A DNA stretch of 64,000 nt from Ancylobacter pratisalsi (GCF_010669125.1 NZ_CP048630.1:1240001-1304000); one strand, 5' to 3'; counted from the first letter of the stretch, positions 10,110-19,393 are shown. Translations and numbers: made by a program. The notes: generated by a model from the sequence alone, not told the origin.

Positions 10110-11005
10110 TGTCGGTTCTGATCACCAAAGACACCAAGATCATCACCCAGGGCTTCACCGGCAAGAACGGCACCTTTCACTCCGAGCAGGCCTTGGCCTA
10201 CGGCTCGAAGGTGGTCGGCGGCACCTCGCCCGGCAAGGGCGGCATGACCCATCTGGGCCTGCCGGTGTTCGACACCGTCGCCGAGGCACGTGACAAGACC
10301 GGCGCCGACGCCTCGGTCATCTACGTGCCGCCTCCGGGCGCGGCCGATGCCATCTGCGAGGCGATCGCAGCGGAAATCCCGCTCATCGTCTGCATCACCG
10401 AAGGCATTCCGGTGCTCGACATGGTGAAGGTGAAGCGCGCGCTGGACGGCTCCAAGTCCCGTCTCGTGGGGCCGAACTGCCCGGGCATCGTCACCGCCGG
10501 CGAGTGCAAGATCGGCATCATGCCGGTCAACATCTTCAAGAAGGGCTCGGTCGGCGTGGTCTCGCGTTCCGGTACCCTGACCTATGAAGCGGTGTTCCAG
10601 ACCTCGCAGGAGGGCCTCGGCCAGACCACGGCCGTGGGTATCGGCGGCGATCCGGTCAAGGGCACCGAGTTCATCGACGTGCTGGAGATGTTCCTGGCCG
10701 ACGACGCGACTGAATCGATCGTCATGATCGGTGAGATCGGCGGCTCGGCCGAGGAAGAAGCGGCGCAGTTCCTCAAGGACGAAGCCAAGCGCGGCCGCAA
10801 GAAGCCGATGGTTGGCTTCATCGCCGGCCGCACCGCCCCTCCCGGTCGCCGCATGGGCCATGCCGGCGCCATCATCTCCGGTGGCAAGGGTGGCGCGGAA
10901 GACAAGATCGCGGCGATGGAAGAGGCCGGGATCACCGTCTCCCCGTCCCCGGCCCGTCTCGGCAAGACCCTGGTCGACGTGCTGAACAAGCGCGCCGCCG
11001 CCTGA
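10109..11005 (+). CDS. sucD: succinyl-CoA synthetase alpha subunit
   Basis: A 298-residue alpha subunit with an N-terminal CoA-binding Rossmann domain ([17 protein letters not shown]) and the phosphorylated histidine at His251 in [16 protein letters not shown]. It overlaps sucC by one base and is followed 26 bases later by a strong terminator, so it closes the panE-like/FAH/sucCD run. Length and motifs are normal for SucD. Confidence 0.95.
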
Positions 11006-11031
11006 GCCTTTCGCTCACCTGTGAAATGAAG

Positions 11032-11061
11032 AACCCCGCGCCAGCCGGCGCGGGGTTTTTT
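11032..11061 (+). terminator. intrinsic terminator after sucD
   Basis: An 11-bp perfect stem AACCCCGCGCC / GGCGCGGGGTT (11032-11042 and 11047-11057) with loop AGCC. The T residues run to 11061. Confidence 0.9.
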
Positions 11062-11065
11062 GTTG

Positions 11066-11194
11066 TCAGACCGGGTAGCACTCCGGCGGCAACGCTGCGC
11101 CGTCCTCGCGATCGAGCGTCTCGACGACCATGATGGTCATCCAGGCATGGCAGATGATGAGCAGCGGCAGGACGGGAAACACCGTCTGGAACAT
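11066..11194 (-). CDS. possible 42-residue membrane peptide
   Basis: A short frame starting at ATG 11194 encodes a peptide with one strongly hydrophobic stretch (VFPVLPLLIICHAWMTIMVV, residues 4-23) and an acidic, soluble tail ending in ECYPV. The single membrane segment and N-out/C-in pattern look like a small membrane protein. About 50 bases upstream lies a 17-bp operator-like dyad (11246-11262) that matches one at the panE-like gene, which supports a real transcript on this strand. There is no strong Shine-Dalgarno. I do not recognise a family. Confidence 0.35.
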   Translation of the reverse strand: MFQTVFPVLPLLIICHAWMTIMVVETLDREDGAALPPECYPV

Positions 11195-11245
11195 GCGAGG
11201 ACCCCGAGTGTCGGCTGAAGTTGCCGCCACCCTAATCTGTGTATC

Positions 11246-11262
11246 TGGTATTTGGTATACCT
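11246..11262. promoter_or_regulatory. 17-bp operator-like dyad, 6-5-6, site B
   Basis: TGGTAT-TTGGT-ATACCT: same 6-5-6 layout as the site at 6968-6984. Read on the opposite strand, that site agrees at 14 of 17 bases. It is 52-68 bases upstream of the possible small membrane protein on the minus strand. No plus-strand gene follows for more than 3 kb. Confidence 0.5.
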
Positions 11263-11514
11263 GATAATGAGAGACCGCACTGCACAATGCGCATAGCGGA
11301 CCCCTCCCGGGCAACCGCATGCCGCGCGTGAGTCGTTCCCGCATGTATTTGTCTGAACAGGTCGAGGTGCCGATCCCGCCCGGCATTCGGGGCGCCCGAT
11401 ATGGGCCGCTCGCCGTGCCGGATAGCACGACGCATCGCGCGCTGGTTCAGCGCGACGATACCCGTCAGCGTCCGGCAGCGAGCCGGGCCGACACTCCAGC
11501 GGAGGTCAAATCGG
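11263..11514. other. non-coding stretch between site B and the purA-linked gene
   Basis: Counted from the small frame at 11194 the gap is 320 bases. Apart from the dyad at 11246 I see no gene, no clear terminator and no repeat in it. Confidence 0.4.
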
Positions 11515-12996
11515 TCAGTTCGCCGGCTCTGTCTGCGGCGGCAGCGGCAGGCCCCAGGCGGAGAACGCCTGGCGGAAGGCCTGATCTCCCGGCACGCCCT
11601 TCTCCAGCACCAGAATGGCGCGCCGTCCGTTCTCAAAAACGGTCGGAATGTCGAGCCAGTTGCGGGTAATGAGCATCCCGAGATTGCGCTGGCGTTCCTG
11701 GGGAAGCGAGGACAGGCCGATCAGGAAGTAACCCGGCGCGACCTTCACCGAGATACCCGTCAGCGGCGCGCCGGATGCGCTTTCCACGGCCTTCGAGCGG
11801 ATGCCGGGCACATTCGCCACCGGCCCGAGATCGAAGTCCGGCGGCAGATCGAACTGGACCTCGATGATGTGCGAGGCGGGGATGCTGGCATCCTGGTTGC
11901 GCCGCACCCGCAGGACCGCCTTGATGTTGCGGTCCGGAATGGTGATCGTGCCACGAATGCCGATATCGGACGCCATGCCCTGCCCTGGCGAGAACGTCTC
12001 CGTCTCCCAGACCACGTTGCCGACATATTGCTGCAGCCCCTGGTCGCCACCGCCCGGGCTTTCCTCGAACAGAACCGCGCGCTGCGCCACGCCCACGCCC
12101 TGCCCCTGTGACGCCGCCGGCTGCGACGTTCCCGTCGAGGCCGCACGGGTGCCGTCCGACGGTGCCTGGACAATGCGGTCGGTCGACTTGGTCAGCTCCG
12201 GCGCCGGCGCGCCCGTGGGGGCGGTGGCGGGGATCGAGGTGGCCTGGGTGCTGGAGGTCCGCCCCATCAGCGCAAGGATGGCTTCCCGCTGGGTATATCC
12301 CACCGCCGCACCGGCGATGAGCAGCAGCACCACGATCACGCCCGCAATCAGTCGTCCGCGCCCCGGCTTGGCATCGGGCTGCTCATCCAAGGAAGCGGGA
12401 TGGCCGTCGCCGTCGCCCCCGGCCCGGAACGGGTCCGCGTGGCCGTCATCCTGTGCAGGCCGGAGCCCGACGAAGTCGTCAGCGGGCAGGCCGCGAGGGT
12501 CCCGGCGATCGGCGGCGAGACGGGGCGAGGGCGCACCGAGCGCCGCGGCATAGAGGTCATCCTCGTCGTCAACCGACGCGGTCGAAGGATGTGCCGAGGA
12601 AGGCTCGGGAGCTGCCACGGGCGCACCAAAGGAGGGCGCGGCCTGCCGCGCGGCAGGCTGCGGCTCCGGTGCGGAAGCAGGCTCAGACTCGGGCTCGGGT
12701 GCCGCGGTCTCGACCGGAGCGGGAGGCGACACTGGAGTGGGTGCGGGCGCCTCGCCGGGTGGTTCCGTCTCGGGTGCCGGCACCGGCGCGCCGTACTCGG
12801 CTTCAAGCCGACGGATCGCGTCTTCGAGCGCATGCTGCTCGCGCACGATGTCGCTGTCCGCGAGCGGCGGCTCAGCGCCGCGCAGCTGCGTTATCAGCGC
12901 CCGTCGGGCGCGCTCGAAAACCACACGGCGGGCATCCCCCGACTTGTTGGGGAGCCCACCAATGGCACGTGCGAGGAGCGGATAATAATCGGCCAT
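11515..12996 (-). CDS. conserved-type hypothetical membrane protein downstream of purA
   Basis: A 493-residue protein of unknown function. The N-terminal 65 residues are helical and charged (YYPLLARAIGGLPNKSGDAR). Residues about 68-215 are a low-complexity Pro/Ala/Glu-rich linker. One membrane helix follows at about 219-237 (LIAGVIVVLLLIAGAAVGYT). The C-terminal region after about residue 310 looks folded and beta-rich (VVWETETFSPG, IRGTITIPDRNI). The topology suggests a cytoplasmic N-terminal part and a periplasmic C-terminal domain. It follows purA by 24 bases on the same strand, so they are likely co-transcribed. I do not recognise a named family. Confidence 0.8.
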   Translation of the reverse strand: MADYYPLLARAIGGLPNKSGDARRVVFERARRALITQLRGAEPPLADSDIVREQHALEDAIRRLEAEYGAPVPAPETEPPGEAPAPTPVSPPAPVETAAPEPESEPASAPEPQPAARQAAPSFGAPVAAPEPSSAHPSTASVDDEDDLYAAALGAPSPRLAADRRDPRGLPADDFVGLRPAQDDGHADPFRAGGDGDGHPASLDEQPDAKPGRGRLIAGVIVVLLLIAGAAVGYTQREAILALMGRTSSTQATSIPATAPTGAPAPELTKSTDRIVQAPSDGTRAASTGTSQPAASQGQGVGVAQRAVLFEESPGGGDQGLQQYVGNVVWETETFSPGQGMASDIGIRGTITIPDRNIKAVLRVRRNQDASIPASHIIEVQFDLPPDFDLGPVANVPGIRSKAVESASGAPLTGISVKVAPGYFLIGLSSLPQERQRNLGMLITRNWLDIPTVFENGRRAILVLEKGVPGDQAFRQAFSAWGLPLPPQTEPAN

Positions 12997-13020
12997 CAGA
13001 TTTGGCGCATCACTTGCCGT

Positions 13021-14316
13021 TCACGACTCGAAGGGATTCTGCACCAGGATCGTATCATCGCGCTCGGGGCTGGTGGAAAGCAACGCCACCGGGCATCCAA
13101 TAAGTTCTTCGATACGACGCACATATTTCACTGCCTCGGCCGGAAGCTCGGCCCAGGAGCGGGCACCGGCGGTCGATTCGCTCCAGCCCTCAATCGTCTC
13201 ATAGATCGGCTCGACCGCAGCCTGCGCATCCTGTCCGGCAGGAAAATAGTCGATCTCCTGGTCGCCGAGGCGGTAACGGGTGCACACTTTCAGCTCATCG
13301 AAGCCGTCGAGCACGTCAAGCTTGGTCAGGGCGATGCCGTTGATGCCGGAGGTACGCACGGTCTGGCGCACCAGTACCGCGTCGAACCAGCCACAGCGGC
13401 GGGCACGGCCGGTCACGGTTCCGAATTCGTGGCCCCGCTCGCCGATCTGGCGACCGATCTCGTCGTGCAGCTCCGAGGGGAAAGGCCCCTCACCGACGCG
13501 GGTCGTATAGGCTTTGGTGATTCCGAGCACATAGTCGAGCGCTCCCGGCCCCAGGCCGGAGCCGGTCGCCGCCTGCGCCGCCACGGTGTTGGACGAGGTC
13601 ACGAAGGGATAGGTGCCGTGGTCCACATCGAGCAGTGCGCCCTGCGCGCCCTCGAACAGGATCTTGGAACCGTGCCGGCGCTCATCATCGAGCAGCGCCC
13701 AGGTGCGGTCCATGAACGGCAGCACCTTCGACGCGACCTCCATGAGAACGTCGCGCAGCCCGGCGGCGTCGACCTCGTCGATGCCCAGCCCCCGGCGCAG
13801 CGGATTGTGATGGGCCAGCAGCCGCTCGATCTTCTCGTCCAGCGTCGCGGGAAAGGCCAGGTCGACCAGGCGGATGGCACGACGCCCCACCTTGTCCTCA
13901 TAGGCCGGGCCGATGCCGCGCTTGGTGGTGCCGATCTTGGTGCCGGACGCGGCCGCGTTCTCGCGAATCGCATCGAGCTCGCGGTGCAGCGGCAGAATCA
14001 GCGAGACGTTCTCGGCGACGCGCAGACGCTCGGGGGTGATTTCCACGCCCTGCGCGCTGATGCGCCCGATCTCGTCGACCAGCGCCCACGGATCCAGAAC
14101 CACGCCATTGCCGATGACCGACAGGCGCGCGCCGCGCACCAGCCCGGAGGGCAGCAGCGACAGCTTATAGGTCGTATTGCCGACCACCAGCGTATGACCG
14201 GCGTTATGGCCACCCTGGAAGCGGACGACCACGTCCGCCTGCTCACTGAGCCAATCGACGATCTTGCCTTTTCCCTCGTCGCCCCACTGGGAACCGACGA
14301 CGACCACATTCGCCAC
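13021..14316 (-). CDS. purA: adenylosuccinate synthetase
   Basis: A 431-residue GTP-dependent enzyme converting IMP and aspartate to adenylosuccinate. It opens with [15 protein letters not shown] (P-loop-like GDEGKGK), followed by [26 protein letters not shown] and [19 protein letters not shown]. The start is chosen as GTG 14316 (MANVVVVG): AGGAG lies eight bases upstream of it, and this matches normal PurA N-termini. A TTG two codons further out at 14322 would be too close to the ribosome-binding site. It leads a two-gene unit with the hypothetical membrane protein. Confidence 0.97.
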   Translation of the reverse strand: MANVVVVGSQWGDEGKGKIVDWLSEQADVVVRFQGGHNAGHTLVVGNTTYKLSLLPSGLVRGARLSVIGNGVVLDPWALVDEIGRISAQGVEITPERLRVAENVSLILPLHRELDAIRENAAASGTKIGTTKRGIGPAYEDKVGRRAIRLVDLAFPATLDEKIERLLAHHNPLRRGLGIDEVDAAGLRDVLMEVASKVLPFMDRTWALLDDERRHGSKILFEGAQGALLDVDHGTYPFVTSSNTVAAQAATGSGLGPGALDYVLGITKAYTTRVGEGPFPSELHDEIGRQIGERGHEFGTVTGRARRCGWFDAVLVRQTVRTSGINGIALTKLDVLDGFDELKVCTRYRLGDQEIDYFPAGQDAQAAVEPIYETIEGWSESTAGARSWAELPAEAVKYVRRIEELIGCPVALLSTSPERDDTILVQNPFES

Positions 14317-14599
14317 GAGCAAAGCTCCTGATTGCGCGCAAGGAGAGACGCGGGGCGCCGCTCACGCAGACAAAACCCCGGCGAAACGATCCGACCGGGG
14401 CTGCATCGTCTTAAGGGAAGCGCAGGAACGAGGCAAGAAATTGTGCCTGATGTCCGCACCCTGCGCGGCATGCCGTCGCGCCTCGGCGTCCGCAACAGGT
14501 CGATATTGCGTCTTCGCAACGCCTCGACGCTTGCAGGCGCCAGGCGTGATGGCGACTTTAGCAATGGGCAACCTGCCCAAGAGCCGACTCAAGAGAGTG

Positions 14600-15529
14600 A
14601 TGATGACCGCCGCCACCTCCCCGCTGCCGCCCGTGTCTCCTGATACGACTGCCACGCCGGCGAACAGCGCCGGGATGCCGGCGCAGCTGCGCATGGGCGC
14701 GGTGCGCCTGCGGGTGGCGGATGCCGCCCGTTCCGTGGACTTCTACACGCGGGTTATCGGCCTCGCTGTGCTCGGCACCGGGCCCGATGGCGTGGTGCGT
14801 CTTGGAGCGGGTACGCAGACGCTGATCGAACTTGACGCCATCGCCCACAGCCGGCCGCGGCCGCGTGGCACCACCGGGCTGTTCCATGTGGCGATTCTGG
14901 TCCCGGACCGCCCTGCCCTCGCCGTGGTGCTGCGCCGCTTCATCGCGGCCGGCGTGCCGCTTGGCGCCTCGGACCATGTGGTGAGCGAAGCGCTCTATCT
15001 TGAAGACCCCGATGGCAACGGCATTGAAGTCTATCGCGACCGCTCGGCCCATGACTGGGTCTGGAATGGCACGATGGTGGAGATGGCGACCTACCGGCTC
15101 GACCTGCGCTCCGTTCTTGCCGACCTGCCGGCCGATGCACCGCTGGACACGCCGATGCCGGCGGGCATTGTGGTCGGCCACGTGCATCTCCAGGTCGGCG
15201 ACATAAACCGGGCACGTCGCTTCTATGTGGAGCGTCTCGGCTTCGATGTGACGACCGACCGCTATCCCGGGGCGCTGTTCGTCAGCGCCGGCCGCTACCA
15301 TCATCATCTCGGGCTCAATATCTGGCAGAGCCGGGGCGGCGGGGCGCCGCCGGCGGGCAGCGTGGGCCTTGCCCATTTCGAAATCGTGCTGCCGGACGAA
15401 GCCTCGGTGAAGGCCGTGCATGACCGGCTCGGCGCGGCGGGCGAGACGCTTGTGGCGCTCGACAATGGTTTCAGCGTCGCCGATCCCTGGGGCACCCAGC
15501 TCCATGTCATCAGCCGGACTGCCGGCTAG
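14600..15529 (+). CDS. VOC-family protein, CatE-like double-domain dioxygenase/glyoxalase
   Basis: About 309 residues forming two vicinal-oxygen-chelate domains. The first runs from RMGAVRLRVADAARSVDFY, with FHVAILVPD and EDPDGNGIEVYRD. The second has VVGHVHLQVGDINRARRFY, YHHHLGLNIWQ and DPWGTQLHVI. Histidine ligands are present, but the last position, usually glutamate, lies in a DPWGTQLHV context, so metal binding should be modelled rather than assumed. The pattern is like catechol-2,3-dioxygenase CatE. The start is ATG 14600 or 14603 after AAGAGAG. It is divergent from purA and stands alone. Confidence 0.85.
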   Translation: MMTAATSPLPPVSPDTTATPANSAGMPAQLRMGAVRLRVADAARSVDFYTRVIGLAVLGTGPDGVVRLGAGTQTLIELDAIAHSRPRPRGTTGLFHVAILVPDRPALAVVLRRFIAAGVPLGASDHVVSEALYLEDPDGNGIEVYRDRSAHDWVWNGTMVEMATYRLDLRSVLADLPADAPLDTPMPAGIVVGHVHLQVGDINRARRFYVERLGFDVTTDRYPGALFVSAGRYHHHLGLNIWQSRGGGAPPAGSVGLAHFEIVLPDEASVKAVHDRLGAAGETLVALDNGFSVADPWGTQLHVISRTAG

Positions 15530-15712
15530 GGACACAGCGAGCCACCACGGCCCATCGGGCGGTCTGCCTGCGCCGCCGCACCAGGCCGCCGCGCATGAGG
15601 CGTGACGCAGCACACCGGGCCCGTCCGGGGATGCTGCGCTCCCATCAACAAAGTGCGCCGCAACATAAGCTTTATTCATCGAACAGGCGGGTACATCGCG
15701 GCTCGAAATATT

Positions 15713-15728
15713 CTAGACCATTGGTCCG
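15713..15728. promoter_or_regulatory. dyad upstream of the EamA transporter
   Basis: TAGACC-ATT-GGTCCG at about 15714-15728 contains the perfect dyad GACCA-T-TGGTC. TetR-family operators often have TAGACC/GGTCTA arms. It is about 50 bases upstream of the transporter start and follows an AT-rich AAATATTCT stretch that could hold a -10. Confidence 0.35.
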
Positions 15729-15777
15729 CCAGAGGCCTCGCGTCGACGGCCCATCTCAGACTCTGCCCGGTCCCACC

Positions 15778-16683
15778 ATGCTCCGTCGCCTGCTCGACGC
15801 TCCCTATCTCCTGCTGACCCTGGTGTCGCTGTTCTGGGCGGGGAACCTTGTGCTCGGCCGTCACGCCGCCGGGCATGTGCCGCCGGTGACGCTGGCATGG
15901 ACGCGCTGGACGCTGGCTTCCCTGATCCTGCTGCCCTTTGCCTGGCCGGCGCTGCGAAAGGACTATCCGCTCATTCTTCGGCACTGGCGGCTGCTGGCGG
16001 TGCTTGGCCTCACGGGCATCGCGCTGTTCAATACCATTGCCTATTACGCGCTCCAGTTCACGCCCGCGATCAACGCACTGCTGATCCAGTCCACCGGTCC
16101 GCTCATGATCGCCTTCTGGTCGCTGGCGCTGAACGGCGAACGCCTCTCGGGCGGCCAGGCCGTGGGCATCGGCCTGTCGCTGATGGGGGTACTCACCATC
16201 ATCTGCCGTGGCGACCCGGGCGTGCTGATGCGCATCGAGTTCAACCAGGGCGACCTGTGGGTCATCGTCGCCATGGTGATCTACGGCATCTACTCCTCGC
16301 TGCTGGCGCGCCGACCCGCCATGTCGCAGCTCGGCTTTCTCACCTCGACCATGCTGCTCGGTCTGCTGTTCCTCACGCCGCTCTTCGCGATGGAACGCGC
16401 CACGGGGGCGCAGGTGATCTTCGACACCACCACGATCCTGACCATCGCCTATGTGGCGCTGTTTCCCTCGGTGCTGGCCTATCTGTTCTTCATCCGCGGG
16501 GTGCAGCTCATCGGCCCGAACCGGGCGGCCCCGTTCTTCCATCTGATGCCGATGTTCGGCTCCATCCTCGCGATCCTGTTCCTGGGCGAGGTGCCCCATC
16601 TTTATCATGCGGTCGGATACGCACTGGTGCTGGGCGGCATTGCCATCGCCACCATCTGGGCGCCAGGCCGGGCGAAGGCCTGA
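15778..16683 (+). CDS. EamA/DMT-superfamily metabolite exporter
   Basis: A 301-residue inner-membrane protein with about ten hydrophobic helices and two EamA repeats. It opens MLRRLLDAPYLLLTLVSLFW; the first repeat has the typical FWAGNLVLGRHA. The second has VALFPSVLAYLFFIRGVQLIG and ends with FLGEVPHLYHAVGYALVLGG. Substrate is unknown; relatives export amino acids or other metabolites. The start is ATG 15778, because upstream in-frame sequence reads as non-protein. It converges with the GNAT gene, 24 bases apart. Confidence 0.9.
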   Translation: MLRRLLDAPYLLLTLVSLFWAGNLVLGRHAAGHVPPVTLAWTRWTLASLILLPFAWPALRKDYPLILRHWRLLAVLGLTGIALFNTIAYYALQFTPAINALLIQSTGPLMIAFWSLALNGERLSGGQAVGIGLSLMGVLTIICRGDPGVLMRIEFNQGDLWVIVAMVIYGIYSSLLARRPAMSQLGFLTSTMLLGLLFLTPLFAMERATGAQVIFDTTTILTIAYVALFPSVLAYLFFIRGVQLIGPNRAAPFFHLMPMFGSILAILFLGEVPHLYHAVGYALVLGGIAIATIWAPGRAKA

Positions 16684-16707
16684 GCCAGGACCGGATTTGA
16701 CGACGCC

Positions 16708-17577
16708 TTACCCCAGTTCGAAGCTGGTTACGCCGTAGAGACGACCAAGGTCCACGGCGCGGATCGGCCCGGTATACATGCGCGCGGTCTCGAACACCGG
16801 CGTGAGCCCGTGGCGGCGTGCCAGTGCCACGGCGGCGGCATTGGGTTCGGGAACGTCGAGCACCACGGTGTCGATGCTGGACGAGGCCTCACGCTGCGCC
16901 CCCGCGCAAAGCGCGCCGAACAGCCGCTCCGCTGCCCTCTCGTCCTGCGCCACCAGAGGCCCGATCTTCCAGCCCGACCGCGCCGGCCTCACCACACCCC
17001 AGCCCACCAGCCGCCCCTCGCTCACGAGCGCGCGCCCCACATGGCCGGGCGCCGAGATCCAGGCCTTGAGGAAGGCCGCGCGCGGGGCGGGAAAGATCGC
17101 CGCATCGCTCGCCGCGATCTGCTCGAAAGGAACCGCCGCGAGATCGACCGTCCCCTCCCCCGTATCAGCGCCCGCCATGGGCGGGAGCGGGCCGGAGTAG
17201 CGGATGTTGCGATAGGCGAAGGTGAAGCCGACGCGGGCATAGTTGGTCTGCTGGGCCAGCACGCCATCCAGCCCGACCGTGCGTGTGCCCGCATGCGCCA
17301 TGCCCGCCTGCCACAACGCCCAGCCGATCCCCTGCCCGCGCAAATCCGGCCGCACGATGTAAAAGCCGAGAAAGGCGAACCGGTCATCGTAATTCACCAC
17401 CGAGAGCGTCGCCGCCGGCACGCCATCGACCTCGGCGACCCAGAAGCCCTGCGGATCGACGGTGCCGAAGCAACCGGCATCGGCGAGGCCGGGGTTCCAC
17501 CCTTCCGCTGCCGCCCAGTCGACCGCGAGCGAAATCTCATCCGGCTGGAGAGGTCGAATTTTCGCCGTCCTGCTCAT
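16708..17577 (-). CDS. GNAT-family N-acetyltransferase, two domains
   Basis: A 289-residue protein. The N-terminal GNAT domain (residues about 1-130) has the acetyl-CoA-binding motif RPDLRGQGIGWALW. The C-terminal half (about 150-289) is a second GNAT-like fold of the YjdJ/Acetyltransf_18 kind, with LVGWGVVRPA and RHGLTPVFETARMYTG. Substrate unknown. ATG 17577 is preferred over a GTG three codons upstream. It is divergent from the channel-like gene, sharing a 35-base promoter gap. Confidence 0.85.
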   Translation of the reverse strand: MSRTAKIRPLQPDEISLAVDWAAAEGWNPGLADAGCFGTVDPQGFWVAEVDGVPAATLSVVNYDDRFAFLGFYIVRPDLRGQGIGWALWQAGMAHAGTRTVGLDGVLAQQTNYARVGFTFAYRNIRYSGPLPPMAGADTGEGTVDLAAVPFEQIAASDAAIFPAPRAAFLKAWISAPGHVGRALVSEGRLVGWGVVRPARSGWKIGPLVAQDERAAERLFGALCAGAQREASSSIDTVVLDVPEPNAAAVALARRHGLTPVFETARMYTGPIRAVDLGRLYGVTSFELG

Positions 17578-17612
17578 GCTACACACCGCGGATTGGTGGT
17601 GGAGAAGATGCG

Positions 17613-18050
17613 ATGCTCAACGAACTTATGACGGGCGCGTCGGTGAACGTTGCGGTCATGCTGGTGCATCTGGGGGCGACCGCCATGCTGATGGCGTTGA
17701 CGCGTCCATTCGCGAAAACACTGTGGAAGCATCCGCATATGCGCCTCACCTTTGCCCTGCTGACGGCGAACATCATCCTGCTCAGCGCGCATCTCGTCGA
17801 GGTTGGCATATGGGCGGGGGTCTATACTTGGCTCGGCCTGGTGCCGAACCCCTCCGACGCCTATTACACCGCCTTCGTCAACTACACGACGCTTGGCTAT
17901 GGCGACGCGCTCCAGGTCACGCGCACCCGGCTGCTCGGCCCCATGGCGGCGGGAAGCGGCATCATGATGTTCGGCTGGACGACGGCGCTGCTCATCTATG
18001 TGCTGCAGAGCCACCTGCCTCAGCTTCTGGGCGCGCGCAGCGAGGCGTAA
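17613..18050 (+). CDS. small potassium-channel-like membrane protein
   Basis: A 145-residue membrane protein. It has hydrophobic helices at about 12-28 and 46-72 and a re-entrant pore segment YYTAFVNYTTLGYGDALQ (about 89-106). A last helix follows at about 112-132. TTLGYGD is a K+ selectivity-filter signature of the Ion_trans_2 fold. There is no cytosolic regulatory (RCK/TrkA) domain, so it is a minimal channel. ATG 17613 follows GGTGGAGAAG. Confidence 0.8.
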   Translation: MLNELMTGASVNVAVMLVHLGATAMLMALTRPFAKTLWKHPHMRLTFALLTANIILLSAHLVEVGIWAGVYTWLGLVPNPSDAYYTAFVNYTTLGYGDALQVTRTRLLGPMAAGSGIMMFGWTTALLIYVLQSHLPQLLGARSEA

Positions 18051-18089
18051 CGGCGCGGCGCGGCGGCGCAGGCCGGCCCGCACCGCCAC

Positions 18090-18464
18090 TCAGTCCTGCG
18101 TACAGGTGGCGATCGGGGGCGCGTCCTCGCCTTTGGTAAGATCGTAGAGACTGCCGCCATTGCCCTTGGTCCACCAGATGAACCGATCACCGGCGTAGCG
18201 CGCGCCCGAGCCCGCGAGCACGTTCGCCATTACCACGAACTCGCGGTTGAAGCGGATCGTCGCCAGTGAGGTCGGCGGGGCGTTGATGTAGTTCGCCTCC
18301 AGCGTCTTGATGCGATCGCAGGTGTAGGTGACCTTGGTGGTGGAGACCGAGCTGCCCTTGGGCACCGGGATGACGATGCTGTCGGCGGCCTGCGCCGCGA
18401 CCGCCGTGAAGACACCGAAAGCGGCGAGGCTCGCCAGTCGGAACATGCGCATGGTCAACCTCAT
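18090..18464 (-). CDS. MliC-family lysozyme-inhibitor-like secreted protein
   Basis: About 124 residues with a cleavable signal peptide (MRMFRLASLAAFGVFTAVAA, cleavage near AQA-AD). A compact beta domain follows with the MliC signature SGARYAGDRFIWWTKGN and two cysteines (VTYTCDR and IATCTQD) that likely pair. The role is periplasmic binding to C-type lysozyme, or a related structural role. The start ATG 18464 is 11 bases after the puuE stop, so the two are probably co-transcribed. ATG 18452 is an alternative start. Confidence 0.8.
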   Translation of the reverse strand: MRLTMRMFRLASLAAFGVFTAVAAQAADSIVIPVPKGSSVSTTKVTYTCDRIKTLEANYINAPPTSLATIRFNREFVVMANVLAGSGARYAGDRFIWWTKGNGGSLYDLTKGEDAPPIATCTQD

Positions 18465-18475
18465 GATGGCCAGCC

Positions 18476-19393
18476 TCAGGCCGGCTTGTGATGTTCGTGC
18501 CAGTGCCGGGCGATGTCGATGCGGCGTGGCACCCACACCCGGTCGTGGCGGGCGATGTGATCGAGGAAGCGCTGCAGCCCGATAATGCGCCCCGGCCGGC
18601 CGACCAGCCGGCAGTGCAGCCCGATGCTCAGCATCTTGGGCGCATGTTCTCCCTCGGCATAGAGCGCATCGAAGCTATCGCGCAGATAGGTGAAGAACGA
18701 CTCGCTGGAGTTGAAGCCCGCCGCCACCGCAAAACGCATGTCGTTGGTGTCCAGCGTGTAGGGAATGCTCAGATGCGGACCGCGCGGCCCCTCGACCCAG
18801 AAGGGCAGGTCGTCCGAATAGATATCCGAGTCATAAAGGAACCCACCTTCTTCCATGACGATCCGGCGTGAGTGGACCGAGGTGCGCCCGGTGTACCATC
18901 CCAGCGGCCGCTCACCGGTGACATGGGTGTGCAGGGCGGTGGCCGCCTCGAAATCCGCCTTCTCGGCCTCGTAGCTGTGGTCGCGATAGTCGATCCATTT
19001 CAGCCCATGGCTGGCGATCTCCCACTCCGCTTCCTTCATCGCCGCCACGGCTTCCGGGTTGCGCGCCAGCGCCGTGGCGACGCCGTAGACCGTGACCGGC
19101 AGGCCGCGGGACGAAAACAGCCGCCACAGGCGCCAGAAGCCGGCGCGCGAGCCGTATTCGTAGATCGATTCCATGTTCATGTGGCGCTGGCCCGGCCAGG
19201 GCTGTGCGCCGACGATTTCCGACAGAAAGGCTTCGGAGGCCGCATCCCCGTGGAGAATGCAGTTTTCCCCGCCCTCCTCGTAATTGACGACGAACTGCAC
19301 CGCGACGCGCGCGCCGCCCGGCCATTTTGGATCGGGCGGGGTCCGGCCATAGCCGATCAGGTCGCGGGGATAAGGTGCATCGATGTTGAACAT
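18476..19393 (-). CDS. puuE: PuuE-type allantoinase / polysaccharide deacetylase family
   Basis: A 305-residue NodB-fold hydrolase starting MFNIDAPYPRDLIGYGRTPP. It has the characteristic NYEEGGENCILHGD and RHMNMESIYEYGSRAGFWR segments of metal-independent PuuE allantoinase, plus ASHGLKWIDYRDHSYE. It would open allantoin to allantoate in purine catabolism. No other ureide gene is close, but an NCS2 permease lies at the far end of the window. A generic polysaccharide deacetylase is less likely given the PuuE-specific N-terminus. Confidence 0.85.
   Translation of the reverse strand: MFNIDAPYPRDLIGYGRTPPDPKWPGGARVAVQFVVNYEEGGENCILHGDAASEAFLSEIVGAQPWPGQRHMNMESIYEYGSRAGFWRLWRLFSSRGLPVTVYGVATALARNPEAVAAMKEAEWEIASHGLKWIDYRDHSYEAEKADFEAATALHTHVTGERPLGWYTGRTSVHSRRIVMEEGGFLYDSDIYSDDLPFWVEGPRGPHLSIPYTLDTNDMRFAVAAGFNSSESFFTYLRDSFDALYAEGEHAPKMLSIGLHCRLVGRPGRIIGLQRFLDHIARHDRVWVPRRIDIARHWHEHHKPA

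Noticed and set aside
12400..14331. A 643-codon plus-strand frame over purA and its neighbour
   Set aside because: Antisense to purA, whose motifs and start are unambiguous.
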